Shown: positions 19,115 through 27,986, counted from the stretch's first letter. The stretch is DNA of 64,000 nucleotides from Prochlorococcus marinus (GCF_001180245.1 NZ_CVSV01000131.1:1-64000); one strand, 5' to 3'. Program-made: numbers and translations. Notes: generated by a model not told the origin, from the sequence alone.

Positions 19115-19975
19115 CTAATTAAAACGTCTAAGGAAATTTTTTTTTGATTTTACTGCATAAAAAATACATAACAAAAGTAATATTAAAATTGCACTAAAGC
19201 TTCCGATTGGGTTCGGAATATTTTGTGTAAAAGGACCTGCTAAGAAAGAAGGTGTATTTTCTTTGAATTCTATTAATCCGTTATTTATAAAAAACCAAAT
19301 ACCCACAAGTCCCCCATGAAGTCCTATGCAATTCCATAGAGAACCTTTATCTCTAATTTTGACTAATGATAGAAATATCCCAAGTAAAATAAATCCTAAA
19401 CGTAATCCTATTATGTTCCAAAATATGTCATTTGATAAATTATGAACAAAGCTAAAAACTATAGCTTGTAAAGCTATTGATATTTTTGTACCATATTCAA
19501 ATTTTAGTTCTTCTAGTAACCATCCTCTAAAAATTATTTCCTCTGCGAATCCAACACCTAATCCTAGTACAATAGAATTTAATAATATTATTGGCGAGAA
19601 TTCACCTATCCAAGAAATATAATTTTTTTGCAATAGTGGTACCAGAATTAGAATTATTAAAACTAAGGAAAATAAGATACCTTTAGAAAAATTGACAAAG
19701 TTTTTTAAAAATTTGTCTTTAGTTATCCCAAGAAGTAACCAAGCACTTGTTTTGTTTCGTTTTATATAAAACCAATATGGGAGTAAAAAGATAAAAAGAA
19801 AAAAAGTAATAATAGTTCCAATTAAGGATAAATTTTCTTCTTCAAAATTAAACAATAGAAGTGGCTGAGATAAAGCCCAGCCAATGCCATAAAGAATTGG
19901 AATAAAAAATATAGTGGATAAAAATCTTGGTCTTAAAAGAAAAAAACTTTTAATTAATATCATTAAATTTTTCAT
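19115..19975 (-). CDS. CPBP-family intramembrane metalloprotease (CAAX-like)
   Basis: 286 aa with about seven hydrophobic segments. The CPBP motif 1 GFAEEIIFRGWLLEELKFEY gives the catalytic Glu-Glu and downstream Arg; motif 2 is IVFSFVHNLSN with His, and CIGLHGGLVGIWFF gives the last His. Substrate unknown; relatives in cyanobacteria act on thylakoid or membrane proteins. Confidence 0.9.
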   Translation of the reverse strand: MKNLMILIKSFFLLRPRFLSTIFFIPILYGIGWALSQPLLLFNFEEENLSLIGTIITFFLFIFLLPYWFYIKRNKTSAWLLLGITKDKFLKNFVNFSKGILFSLVLIILILVPLLQKNYISWIGEFSPIILLNSIVLGLGVGFAEEIIFRGWLLEELKFEYGTKISIALQAIVFSFVHNLSNDIFWNIIGLRLGFILLGIFLSLVKIRDKGSLWNCIGLHGGLVGIWFFINNGLIEFKENTPSFLAGPFTQNIPNPIGSFSAILILLLLCIFYAVKSKKNFLRRFN

Positions 19976-19992
19976 TTTAGTTTGAATATTAA

Positions 19993-20190
19993 TTAACCCC
20001 AGCCTTTGCCTTTTATTATTCTAACTACTTGTTCAAAAAGTTTTAGCTTTTTCTTTTTACTATAGTTTATGTTTTTTGAAAGATCCGATAAATCTTTATA
20101 AAATTGCCGAGTTATTTTATCTTCTTTATCACTAGGCCATAGTAAGTCTGACCCCTCTTCATATTCTTCTTTATATCTTTCTTTATTCAA
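19993..20190 (-). CDS. Small charged hypothetical protein (65 aa)
   Basis: MNKERYKEEYEEGSDLLWPS then KEDKITRQFYKDLSDLSKNI and a C-terminal basic helix KKLKLFEQVVRIIKGKGWG. Soluble and helical. Located 17 nt upstream of the CPBP protease on the same strand, so probably in one transcript. No family recognised. Confidence 0.6.
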   Translation of the reverse strand: MNKERYKEEYEEGSDLLWPSDKEDKITRQFYKDLSDLSKNINYSKKKKLKLFEQVVRIIKGKGWG

Positions 20191-20278
20191 ATTTTTTTAT
20201 ATCGTAATAATTTAAATTTTACTTATTGCAAATGCTTAAAAGTGATGTTTATTAAATTTGTTTATTTATTTAAAATTT

Positions 20279-20368
20279 ATGCTGATTAATCTTTCAACTT
20301 TAATTTTTACATTATTATCTCCATTGCTTATTTTTGCAGTAATAGTATCGGTTTACTTATTTCATTAG
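20279..20368 (+). CDS. Tiny single-span membrane peptide (29 aa)
   Basis: MLINLSTLIFTLLSPLLIFA then VIVSVYLFH is almost entirely one hydrophobic helix, a size like PetN/PetL/PsaM-class subunits, but no named subunit is matched. ATG start. Confidence 0.4.
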   Translation: MLINLSTLIFTLLSPLLIFAVIVSVYLFH

Positions 20369-20397
20369 GAAGTATCTAACAAATTAAATTAATTATT

Positions 20398-20493
20398 TTA
20401 AGGGTGTATTATGCCTACTTTTTCTAATGCAAATGATAAAACTGCAATTACGGCCATTACTGTTAAGATCTTGTTCTTTTTGATGAAATCCAT
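20398..20493 (-). CDS. Tiny membrane peptide (31 aa)
   Basis: MDFIKKNKILTVMAVIAVLS then FALEKVGIIHP. Basic start plus one span. ATG start. Convergent with the 29-aa peptide. Confidence 0.45.
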   Translation of the reverse strand: MDFIKKNKILTVMAVIAVLSFALEKVGIIHP

Positions 20494-20567
20494 AATGCAT
20501 ATTAATAATCTATTTATTAAATTCTTATATAAAATAATAAATAATTAAAACTATTATAACAATTAGA

Positions 20568-20708
20568 ATGGAACCCATATATGTAGGAGATTTACTACCC
20601 TCAATAGCTTCTTATAAAAAGATAATTGAAAAATATGATAAAGGTATAAAAGAAGGGGAATTTTATGAAGAACTTATAGGCGGAGATTTTAATTACCCTG
20701 ATTGGTAA
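20568..20708 (+). CDS. Small acidic hypothetical protein (46 aa)
   Basis: MEPIYVGDLLPSIASYKKII continues EKYDKGIKEGEFYEELIGGD and ends FNYPDW. Soluble. Its stop lies 2 nt before the ATG of the following 60-aa gene, implying a two-gene transcript. Confidence 0.55.
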   Translation: MEPIYVGDLLPSIASYKKIIEKYDKGIKEGEFYEELIGGDFNYPDW

Positions 20709-20710
20709 AT

Positions 20711-20893
20711 ATGCTTACTACAAAAATAACTTTTGCCTTGGCAGATTGGATTAGAGAGTGGCGTAAGTGCCGGGATAAGAATCCTTCTATTGATGAGTGT
20801 GTAAAATTTGTTCAGTGGAAATTGGAAGATTATAAACTTTCTGATAGTGAAAAAAGAATAATTGAATCTATTTTGCTCTATGAATCTGAATAA
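20711..20893 (+). CDS. Small conserved-looking soluble protein (60 aa)
   Basis: From the ATG at 20711: MLTTKITFALADWIREWRKC, then DECVKFVQWKLEDYKLSDSE and a helical end. Trp/Arg/Lys-rich helices. Directly follows the 46-aa gene. Function unknown. Confidence 0.55.
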   Translation: MLTTKITFALADWIREWRKCRDKNPSIDECVKFVQWKLEDYKLSDSEKRIIESILLYESE

Positions 20894-21032
20894 ATAAGAG
20901 ATTATAGACTTTATTATTTCAATTTATCTATAAAAAACAAAGGATCATTTAAATCCTCTTACAAATTAAGAAAAAAGTAAATCAGCATATTTACGGATTT
21001 ACTGAAAATATAAAAAGGAGTAATTTATAAAT

Positions 21033-21300
21033 GTTGAGTTCGGAGGCAATCTAAATGATTGATAGTCCGCCTGAAATTTAGCAAATTCCAAAATATAGGA
21101 AGCGTATTCCTGAGAATGGGATTATTCGAAAATTAAAGTTCAATCAATTAGTCTGATAAGACTTCGCTTTATAATTACTAGCGACAATAGGGACTGAAAT
21201 TATCGAGAGAAATCCCCGAATTCACGTATTCTAGGTTTATGAGTAAATAGACTTTAAAATATGTAATTACAAATCCTGTAAGAAGGAAATCAAATATCAA
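21033..21300 (+). ncRNA. Structured non-coding RNA candidate (6S-like rod)
   Basis: No gene lies between 20893 and 21404. Several nested stems are visible: AGGC/GCCT plus TTC/GAA (21039-21047 with 21069-21075), TTCC/GGAA (21086-21101), a long closing stem CCT-g-AGAAT (21109-21117) with ATTCTAGG (21228-21235), the adjoining GGGATT/AATCCC (21118-21123 with 21211-21216) and an apical AGTCT-GATA-AGACT hairpin (21150-21163). A strong terminator follows at 21301-21328. The rod with a central bubble resembles 6S RNA; it lacks signatures of tmRNA, RNase P RNA and SRP RNA. Ends are approximate. Confidence 0.55.
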
Positions 21301-21328
21301 AAAGGACTGTACAAGCAGTCCTTTTTTT
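21301..21328 (+). terminator. Intrinsic terminator
   Basis: A perfect 9-bp stem AAAGGACTG / CAGTCCTTT around TACAAG, followed by a T run. It ends the structured-RNA region and insulates the downstream proline iminopeptidase gene. Confidence 0.93.
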
Positions 21329-21403
21329 GTTTAACAAAATACTTCTAAACTAGACTTCTTTTTGGATAATATGAATAAATAAAGTGATTAAAAATATTTA
21401 AAA

Positions 21404-22354
21404 ATGAAAGATCAAGTCTTGTTTCCGAAAATTGAAGTACGTGAAAAGGGTTTTTTACAAGTAAGTGATATTCATACGATTTATTGGGAAAGATCTGGTA
21501 ATCCAAAAGGCAAAAAAATTCTTGTTATTCATGGAGGTCCAGGAGGAGGAAGTCAACCAAGATATAGAAGATACTTTGACCCAGATAAATTCGATATTAT
21601 TCAATTTGACCAAAGAGGTTGTGGTTCTTCAACTCCTTTCTCCGAATTAAAAGAAAATACGACCAATCATTTAGTTGATGATATTGAGAAATTAAGGATC
21701 CTTTTAAAAATAGATAGTTGGCATTTGTTTGGTGGATCTTGGGGCTCAACACTTTCACTTATTTATGCGATTAAAAATCCCTCAAGAGTTATCAGCTTAA
21801 CTTTGCGAGGAATATTTTTATGTAGAAAGTTTGAATTATTGTGGTTCTATCAATATGGTGCAAGTGAGATATTCCCCGATGAATTTGAAGAATATATTTC
21901 TGTAATACCAAAAGAAGAAAGAAATGATTTAATAAGTTCTTTTTATAAATATCTAACATCATCAGATGCAAATCTTAGATCAAAAGCAGCAGCAGCTTGG
22001 ACAAAATGGGAACTCTCAACAAGTCATTTAATAAATAAAAAATTTGATTTTGATAAGTCTGCAGTTAATTCTTTTTCAGATGCCTTTGCAAGGATCGAAT
22101 GTCATTATTTTATTAATAATATTTTCTTAGAGGATGATTTTATTTTGAAAAATATAAAAACAATAGAATCGATTCCAACAAAAATAATTCAGGGTAGGTA
22201 TGACGTAGTATGTCCTGTTAGGAGTGCTTGGGATTTAAATAAAAAATTAAAGAATTCTGAATTAATTATTGTTGATGATGCTGGTCATTCAATGAGTGAA
22301 AAAGGTATTACTATCGAACTAATAAAAGCTGTAAAAGGAATTCAAAATCTCTAA
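21404..22354 (+). CDS. pip: Proline iminopeptidase
   Basis: 316-aa alpha/beta-hydrolase releasing N-terminal proline from peptides. HGGPGGGSQPRYRRYFDP forms the oxyanion region, LFGGSWGSTLSL contains the nucleophile Ser112, and GRYDVVCPV plus DAGHSMSE supply the Asp and His. GCGSSTPFSELKENTTNHLV is typical of the family. Standard length. Preceded by an intrinsic terminator, so transcribed from its own promoter. Confidence 0.93.
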   Translation: MKDQVLFPKIEVREKGFLQVSDIHTIYWERSGNPKGKKILVIHGGPGGGSQPRYRRYFDPDKFDIIQFDQRGCGSSTPFSELKENTTNHLVDDIEKLRILLKIDSWHLFGGSWGSTLSLIYAIKNPSRVISLTLRGIFLCRKFELLWFYQYGASEIFPDEFEEYISVIPKEERNDLISSFYKYLTSSDANLRSKAAAAWTKWELSTSHLINKKFDFDKSAVNSFSDAFARIECHYFINNIFLEDDFILKNIKTIESIPTKIIQGRYDVVCPVRSAWDLNKKLKNSELIIVDDAGHSMSEKGITIELIKAVKGIQNL

Positions 22355-22377
22355 AAGAGAGAATATCCCTTTAAAAT

Positions 22378-22551
22378 TTAAAGGCCATTATCTTCAATAT
22401 TTTGTGCAATACTTCTAAGAAGTTCGACAATATCAGAATCTTCGCATTTAGTATCTTCTTTGAGCAAAATGCACTCGTCTCTAATACTTACATTAGTACT
22501 CCACCATATACCTGAACTATTGGTATCATCCCATTCAAATCTCTCAGACAT
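22378..22551 (-). CDS. Small acidic hypothetical protein (57 aa)
   Basis: MSERFEWDDTNSSGIWWSTN then VSIRDECILLKEDTKCEDSD and DIVELLRSIAQNIEDNGL. Soluble, acidic, with two cysteines. It converges on pip; the palindrome CCTTTAAAATTTAAAGG spans its stop region (22368-22384). Confidence 0.6.
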   Translation of the reverse strand: MSERFEWDDTNSSGIWWSTNVSIRDECILLKEDTKCEDSDIVELLRSIAQNIEDNGL

Positions 22552-22678
22552 AATTAATGAAATCTAATAAATACATTAAAGCTTGCATTAGTTCATCGTG
22601 GATTTATATATTTAATTTTAAAATTTAAAAAACTTTCCTAGGCATTAAAAGGAATCTAGAAATTTCTGACAATAAAAT

Positions 22679-24175
22679 TTAGAAATCTAATTTCAGTTCG
22701 TATTGTTTTTCTTTTTCCTTAGAAACAGTTTTTTTATTATTTATGTTTTTTCTAAGCCTTTTTCTAGAGCCATGCTTTAAATAAATTTCTTTTGAGATAT
22801 CCCAATATCCATCCTGTTTTGTGATTTCCTGGATTTTCTTCTTTGCAGTTTTAGTGCTATTTGGGATGTCAATTATTGGTCTTGTGTAATTAATTTGTTC
22901 ATATTCTTCTTGATTAAATCTAGATAATAGCCATGGTTCATGAATGAAATTAAGTGATATATGCTTTAATTCTGGTATCCATTTTTTTATAAATTTTCCT
23001 TGAGGATCATGATCTTTTCCCTGCTTAATAGGATTATAAATTCTATTGGTATTTATAGAAGTAGTTCCAGATTGCATTTGGCATTGGTTCCAATGTATTC
23101 CAGGCTCATAATCTACAAATTTATTTGCTAATTCAGAACCTGAATCTTGCCATGGTAGCCATAAATTATAGCTAGCAAAAGACATTAACATAGCTCGCAT
23201 CCTAAAGTTAATCCATCCATTCAAATTTAATGAGCGCATACATGCATCTATAAAAGGAAAGCCAGTATTACCTGAACTCCATAAATTTAGAAATTCATTA
23301 TTTTTTTCTCTAATATTTTTAAAAAAAGGATGGAATTCCCTAAACTCAAGTTCTGGTTCACTTTCAAGTTTCTGAATAAAATGACAATGCCAAGTTAATC
23401 TGCTTTTTAACATCCTGGAATTATTGTTTTTTGATATATTTGCCTTTTTAAAAATTTCTTTTAATGAAATGCATCCCCAACAAATATATGGGGATAGTCT
23501 TGAACAACTATCAAATGATTTTTCTGGGCTAGAAATATCTTTTGAATAAGAATCTAATTTATTACTAAAGAAGTATTGCATTCTCTCTAAACCTTTCTTT
23601 CTTCCACCTTGCATTCTTCCCGGACAAGTTTCTTTTTTAAAGGTAAAAATTTCGTCTGAGGGTATTTCACCAATACTGTAGTTAATAGAATTAATTCTTA
23701 ATGGAGCCTTAAAAAAGTCTTTTTCGGCATTTTTTTGCCACTTTTTAGACCAATTATTCCTATCTAAATTTCCTCTAAAAACTGAAAATTGTAGAAATTC
23801 CTTCCAAATAATATTTTTGCTTAAAGCCCATTTTCTTACTTTTTGATCTCTTTTATAAGTAAGCCAATCTCCGGTTTCTTGATGGCTATATATACCTTTG
23901 ATTTTAAATTTTGAACTAATTTCATCAAAAATATTGATAACATTGCCAGTCCTAATAATTAATGGTTGTCCAATCTCAGCAAGTGCATCTCTTAAGTCTA
24001 TTAAACTTTCTTTGCAAAATTGCCATTGTCTATCTGAATGAGTATTTTGGCTCCAAATATCTAACTCAATAATATAAATAGGTAAAATATCATAATCTTT
24101 AATAGCCTCACAGAGAGCTTCGTTATCAAAAATTCTTAAATCTTTCTTAAACCATAAAATATTTATTTCTTTCAT
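22679..24175 (-). CDS. Deoxyribodipyrimidine photolyase / cryptochrome family protein
   Basis: 498 aa from the ATG at 24175 (NILWFKKDLRIFDNEAL is the canonical N-terminus; an upstream 27-residue extension has none). FAD/DNA-binding segments RLTWHCHFIQKLESEP, NTGFPFIDACMRSLNLNGWI and NFRMRAMLMSFASYNLWLPW are present. A lysine-rich C-terminal tail follows (about 465-498). Light-driven repair of UV pyrimidine dimers or a cryptochrome relative; the exact subclass is not resolvable. Divergent from tenA. Confidence 0.9.
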   Translation of the reverse strand: MKEINILWFKKDLRIFDNEALCEAIKDYDILPIYIIELDIWSQNTHSDRQWQFCKESLIDLRDALAEIGQPLIIRTGNVINIFDEISSKFKIKGIYSHQETGDWLTYKRDQKVRKWALSKNIIWKEFLQFSVFRGNLDRNNWSKKWQKNAEKDFFKAPLRINSINYSIGEIPSDEIFTFKKETCPGRMQGGRKKGLERMQYFFSNKLDSYSKDISSPEKSFDSCSRLSPYICWGCISLKEIFKKANISKNNNSRMLKSRLTWHCHFIQKLESEPELEFREFHPFFKNIREKNNEFLNLWSSGNTGFPFIDACMRSLNLNGWINFRMRAMLMSFASYNLWLPWQDSGSELANKFVDYEPGIHWNQCQMQSGTTSINTNRIYNPIKQGKDHDPQGKFIKKWIPELKHISLNFIHEPWLLSRFNQEEYEQINYTRPIIDIPNSTKTAKKKIQEITKQDGYWDISKEIYLKHGSRKRLRKNINNKKTVSKEKEKQYELKLDF

Positions 24176-24260
24176 AATTTTTTCTTTTAATCCTAGAAAA
24201 ATAAGATTAAGTTTGTAGGTGAAAATATAAAAAATTTTAGAATAACTAAAAATCAAAAAA

Positions 24261-24884
24261 ATGAAAATAACAAAAAAACTTTGGAAGGATAATTATGAGA
24301 TTGCTTTACTAAGTTTAAATACAAAATTTGTTCAAGGTTTAAAGAATGGAAGTCTCCCTAAAAATATATTTCAAGAATATTTAGCTCAAGATTATTTCTT
24401 TTTAGAGACTTTTGCTAAGGCTTATGGTCTTGCTGTTTCCAAATCAAAAGATAAGTACTCAATAAGGAAGTTAAGTGAACTCTTAATGGGCGTTTCAGAG
24501 GAGTTAATACTTCATGAAACGTATGCAAAAGAATGGGATATTGATTTGTCTAATAACTATATAAAAAAAGCCACTAAAAATTATACAGATTTTCTTGATG
24601 ATACTTCCAAAAGACTTAGCTCCGTTGAAATAATGTTTGCAATGACTCCATGCATGCGACTTTATTCTTGGATAGGAAAAAGTTTGTATAAGGAGGATTT
24701 TGACATTAAATATAAAGAATGGATAATTACTTATTCTGATGAGAGCTTTGAAAAGCTAGCAGATTCACTTGAAAATCTTATTGAGACTAATAAAGAAACA
24801 TATGATATTAATCAGGCCAAATATTTATACAGGAGAGCTATGGAATTGGAGTTAGATTTTTTTAATGCATATTCAGATTTCTGA
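24261..24884 (+). CDS. tenA: TenA-family aminopyrimidine aminohydrolase (thiaminase II)
   Basis: 207 aa. YLAQDYFFLETFAKAYGLAV, a conserved FAMTPCMRLYSWIG containing the catalytic Cys, and the C-terminal ELELDFFNAYSDF carrying the conserved Glu fit TenA, which salvages base-degraded thiamine by releasing HMP. thiD is 49 nt downstream on the same strand, which supports a thiamine salvage role. Divergent from the photolyase. Confidence 0.88.
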   Translation: MKITKKLWKDNYEIALLSLNTKFVQGLKNGSLPKNIFQEYLAQDYFFLETFAKAYGLAVSKSKDKYSIRKLSELLMGVSEELILHETYAKEWDIDLSNNYIKKATKNYTDFLDDTSKRLSSVEIMFAMTPCMRLYSWIGKSLYKEDFDIKYKEWIITYSDESFEKLADSLENLIETNKETYDINQAKYLYRRAMELELDFFNAYSDF

Positions 24885-24933
24885 TTTAAATTAAAATTTA
24901 CTTATAGTACTTTCAAAAACAATTTAATAAATT

Positions 24934-25713
24934 ATGTATTCTAAAATTGCACTTTCAATAGGTGGTAGTGACTCCGGCGGTGGAGCAGGTATACAGGCTG
25001 ACTTGAGAACTTTCATGGCCCTTAAAGTACATGGATGTTCTGTTATTACATGTATTACAGCACAAAATAGTGTAGAGGTTTCGTGCGTTCAGCCAGTAGA
25101 GAAGAATACTTTATTAAGTCAGTTTGATACTTTATTTGCTGATTTTGGTATTGATGCCTTAAAAACTGGAATGTTATTAAATGAAAGGATAATCAATGAT
25201 ACTGCTTCAAAATTAAATACATACAAAATAACCAAAATTATTGACCCAGTAATGGTTACAAGAACTGGTTCTAAATTACTGGAAGATTCTGCTATTAATG
25301 CTTATAAAAATCTCTTATTACCAATTGCTGATTTGGTGACTCCAAATATTTATGAAGCAAATCTACTTTCTGGTTTAGAAATAAGGAGTAAAGAAGATAT
25401 CGAAAATTCAGCAAGAAAAATTATTGGTCTTGGAGCTAAAGCGGTACTTATAAAAGGTGGCGGTTTAAAAGATATGAAAGGGAAGGATTTTTTCCTTGAC
25501 TTAAATGGTAGAAAAGAGTGGTTATTTAATAATTTTATAAATACAAAAAATACCCACGGAAGCGGCTGTACTTTGAGTGCTGCTATTTGTGGTTACAAGG
25601 CTTTAGGTTTTGATCTATTTGATTCCATACAAAAAGCGAAATTATTTGTTGAGAAATCTTTAGACAATTCTTATAAAATAGGCTCTGGCCCTGGTCCCTT
25701 AGGCCATCATTAA
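24934..25713 (+). CDS. thiD: Hydroxymethylpyrimidine (phosphate) kinase ThiD
   Basis: 259-aa ribokinase-fold kinase phosphorylating HMP and HMP-P in thiamine synthesis. [20 protein letters not shown] is the diagnostic N-terminus, and the catalytic segment [20 protein letters not shown] holds the anion hole and general base Asp/Cys. Standard length. Lies just after tenA, so the pair acts in thiamine salvage. Confidence 0.95.
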   Translation: MYSKIALSIGGSDSGGGAGIQADLRTFMALKVHGCSVITCITAQNSVEVSCVQPVEKNTLLSQFDTLFADFGIDALKTGMLLNERIINDTASKLNTYKITKIIDPVMVTRTGSKLLEDSAINAYKNLLLPIADLVTPNIYEANLLSGLEIRSKEDIENSARKIIGLGAKAVLIKGGGLKDMKGKDFFLDLNGRKEWLFNNFINTKNTHGSGCTLSAAICGYKALGFDLFDSIQKAKLFVEKSLDNSYKIGSGPGPLGHH

Positions 25714-25731
25714 TTATTTATAGAAGTGGAG

Positions 25732-25917
25732 TTAGAACCACCATTTTCTGTAGGGTTTTTTTAAAAATAAGATTTCTTCAGTCTCCCATCCGCCCTCCAA
25801 CCACTCAAGATGCTCAAGTAATAAAGACTCACTTTCCCTTTTGCTTAATTGCCCGATTCTATTAGCAATACCATCGAACCTTACTTTCATCAATTCCTCA
25901 ATCTTGATGTTATTCAT
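25732..25917 (-). CDS. Small hypothetical protein (61 aa)
   Basis: MNNIKIEELMKVRFDGIANR then a helical middle (KRESESLLLEHLEWLEGGWE) and a Trp-rich end KPYRKWWF. Converges on thiD. Begins a stretch of short genes up to the tRNAs at 30.4 kb. Confidence 0.55.
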   Translation of the reverse strand: MNNIKIEELMKVRFDGIANRIGQLSKRESESLLLEHLEWLEGGWETEEILFLKKPYRKWWF

Positions 25918-26099
25918 AGGTTAAATAATAAATTTTTTCTACTCTTACTTGTATACATTTTCTTGTCAACGATTTAATTTTATTTGTTTACTAGCAGTTT
26001 TTAAATATGTATTAAATACAACTTTTTAAAATAGATAGTAATTAAGACTTATTCACATAGATTTAATTAAAGACTAATTTATATAAAAATACTTCAACT

Positions 26100-26243
26100 A
26101 TGAATAAAGAAGAAACATCAAATCAAAAAACTATTTTAAATGTAGGCTATTGTGAAACGACCTCTGAATGGCTCAATAGAATCATTACTGAACTGGCAGA
26201 TGAAAATAAAAATTTTGTAGATTTGTCAGTTATTTGTGCTTAA
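26100..26243 (+). CDS. Small hypothetical protein (47 aa)
   Basis: MNKEETSNQKTILNVGYCET then TSEWLNRIITELADENKNFV and ends DLSVICA. Soluble, two cysteines. ATG start. No family known. Confidence 0.45.
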   Translation: MNKEETSNQKTILNVGYCETTSEWLNRIITELADENKNFVDLSVICA

Positions 26244-26324
26244 TTTTTTAGAAAATATAGTTTATTTTGATTTTTTTTCAGTTTGCTTTTAATTATAAGA
26301 GAAATTTAAAAGATATTTTGTGAT

Positions 26325-26792
26325 GTGAATCCTAATAAAAAAAACATAGAAATAATTAAACAATTCAATTTATCTCCTCATCCTGAGGGTGGATGGTTTA
26401 GAGAGATAGTAAGGAGTGAGAATTCTCTAATAAGAGAAGATGGCCAAAGTAGAAACTTTATTACGGGAATTTATTATCTTTTGGAGAGAGATGCAAAAAG
26501 TGCTTGGCACAGAGTAAAAAATGCAGATGAAATTTGGATTTATTTAAGGGGTGATCCTCTGAATTTATGGTGCCTAGATAATGATAATAAGTTAATAAGA
26601 AATTTAATTTTAGATTCCAATAATCCAGTAGAAATGATCCCATCTGGATATTGGCAAGCTGCAAAAAGTACAGGCGAATTTACTTTAGTGAGTTGTTGTG
26701 TTGGCCCCGGCTTTGATTTTAAGGATTTTGAATTACTCAGAAATACAAATCATACTTCTAGATTGGATAAAGCAATTAATGATCTTATTTGA
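26325..26792 (+). CDS. Cupin-superfamily protein, DUF985
   Basis: 155 aa, GTG start. NLSPHPEGGWFREIVRSE, then SAWHRVKNADEIWIYLRGDP and a GYWQAAKSTGEFTLVSCCVG end is the DUF985 cupin signature (jelly roll with HPEGGWF and W-H-R-x(n)-D-E metal-site region). Unknown substrate; relatives are proposed sugar-nucleotide-related isomerases. Confidence 0.88.
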   Translation: MNPNKKNIEIIKQFNLSPHPEGGWFREIVRSENSLIREDGQSRNFITGIYYLLERDAKSAWHRVKNADEIWIYLRGDPLNLWCLDNDNKLIRNLILDSNNPVEMIPSGYWQAAKSTGEFTLVSCCVGPGFDFKDFELLRNTNHTSRLDKAINDLI

Positions 26793-26862
26793 GACATTTT
26801 TTTGTTTATATTTTTGAAATTATCCTCTAGATTTATAAGGCTACTCAATCAATCTATATTTA

Positions 26863-27241
26863 ATGAATGAAAATTCTGTCAAAACAATTGGTATCAATGA
26901 TGAACCAAGAAAAGATTCATACTTAGTATATGTAAATCAGGCTGATGGATTAAAAGGCATCCTTAATAGAGATTTTGATGAATGGTCAAATTTTGATAGT
27001 TGGAAAAATTATTTCAGTTCAGCAATGGATTTTTTCTAGAGCTTTAGAGGTTTTCAGAGGTAAGAAAATTGATATTAAATGCGACTGATGTGAATATAAT
27101 GATTTAATCCCAAATGATTTTGAGAGTATTAAAAAAGAAAAAAGTTTTGGTAAAAAAAGTGCTTACATGATTGAAAAAGTTGTAGATGAAATTGTATTAG
27201 CTAAGGCAAGAAGAGAAAGTGATGGAACATATTCTGCGTAA
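26863..27241 (+). pseudogene. Probable broken gene: frameshift plus in-frame stop
   Basis: An intact 58-codon ORF (26863-27039) encodes MNENSVKTIGINDEPRKDSY then LVYVNQADGLKGILNRDFDE and stops at TAG 27037. In the +1 frame a protein-like sequence continues (LEVFRGKKIDIKCD, TGA at 27086-27088, then CEYNDLIPNDFESIKKEKSF to TAA at 27239). CD-x-C around the TGA suggests a former CDWC zinc-type motif. Read as a decayed single gene; two short genes are possible. Confidence 0.5.
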
Positions 27242-27277
27242 GATTCATAAATATATATGAAATGAAAAATCTTTTAC

Positions 27278-27460
27278 TTACCAGTGAAAATTATCAGAAG
27301 AACCAATCGTTAAATTTCTAGTTGACATCTTATGGAACTTAAAGTGTACCGAATCACTGAACTCCTTTTCATCTGAGTAATTAACAAGATCCACTGGGTC
27401 GATGTTTTCATCGAACCATGCATCATATTCAATATGGTTTGGTTCAGCAAAATAACTCAT
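27278..27460 (-). CDS. Small acidic hypothetical protein (60 aa)
   Basis: MSYFAEPNHIEYDAWFDENI then DPVDLVNYSDEKEFSDSVHF. Acidic, soluble. ATG at 27460 used; an in-frame TTG six nt upstream exists. Unknown. Confidence 0.5.
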   Translation of the reverse strand: MSYFAEPNHIEYDAWFDENIDPVDLVNYSDEKEFSDSVHFKFHKMSTRNLTIGSSDNFHW

Positions 27461-27600
27461 ATCCAATTAATAGCTTTCAAAAAACATATAAACGGTACAA
27501 GCGATACCAAATTAACATTCTTAATTTTTAGATAATCCATATTTTTATTTTTTTCATAAAGATTAGTTGCTAGAAAGATGGGAGAAATATCTGTAAATTA

Positions 27601-27954
27601 ATGTCTCTAGATACAACCATGGTTTCTATCCATCCCCACTTCACAATCAAGGATGGGAAGATGGACCAGTGCATAGCTCTCTTAGAAGAAATTTTGGTAC
27701 TGACAAAAGCTAATGAACCTGACTGCCTTTTTTTTAATATCACTACATGCGGTTCAAATAAGGCTTATGTAAGAGAGGCATATAAAGATGGTGCTGCCGC
27801 TTTATTTCATCTCAAAAATATGGGACATATGATTCCCAAGCTTTTTGAAGTGTCAGATATTACTGTGCAGGTCCAAGGCCCAGCTAAGGAGATTGAACCT
27901 TTGAAGGAAATACTCCCAGACGCTGATTTCTATGAAGCAATATCTGGATTCTGA
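27601..27954 (+). CDS. ABM-like dimeric alpha/beta-barrel protein
   Basis: 117 aa. The pattern SIHPHFTIKDGKMDQCIALL, CLFFNITTCGSNKAYVREAY then FHLKNMGHMIPKLFEVSDIT is like antibiotic-biosynthesis-monooxygenase (ABM)/EthD-type dimeric barrels. No heme or catalytic pocket can be asserted. ATG start; followed by a strong terminator. Lies within a run of short proteins of similar fold flavour. Confidence 0.7.
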   Translation: MSLDTTMVSIHPHFTIKDGKMDQCIALLEEILVLTKANEPDCLFFNITTCGSNKAYVREAYKDGAAALFHLKNMGHMIPKLFEVSDITVQVQGPAKEIEPLKEILPDADFYEAISGF

Positions 27955-27986
27955 TAAAGGGTGTTTTTATTGACATTCGATAGCTT

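Noticed and set aside
21031..21054. A seven-codon ORF (MLSSEAI) after AAGGAG in the structured RNA region
   Set aside because: Too short, 10-nt spacing, and it disrupts the stem-loop reading; probably chance, though a leader peptide cannot be excluded.
21033..21300. tmRNA, RNase P RNA or SRP RNA
   Set aside because: No tag-peptide reading frame, no GAGGAAAGTCCGG-like P4 core and no GGAAGG-type SRP loop are present.
27086..27088. TGA flanked by Cys codons as a selenocysteine site
   Set aside because: No SECIS-like hairpin or selenoprotein context seen, Prochlorococcus is not known to use Sec, and a simple TGG to TGA change explains it.
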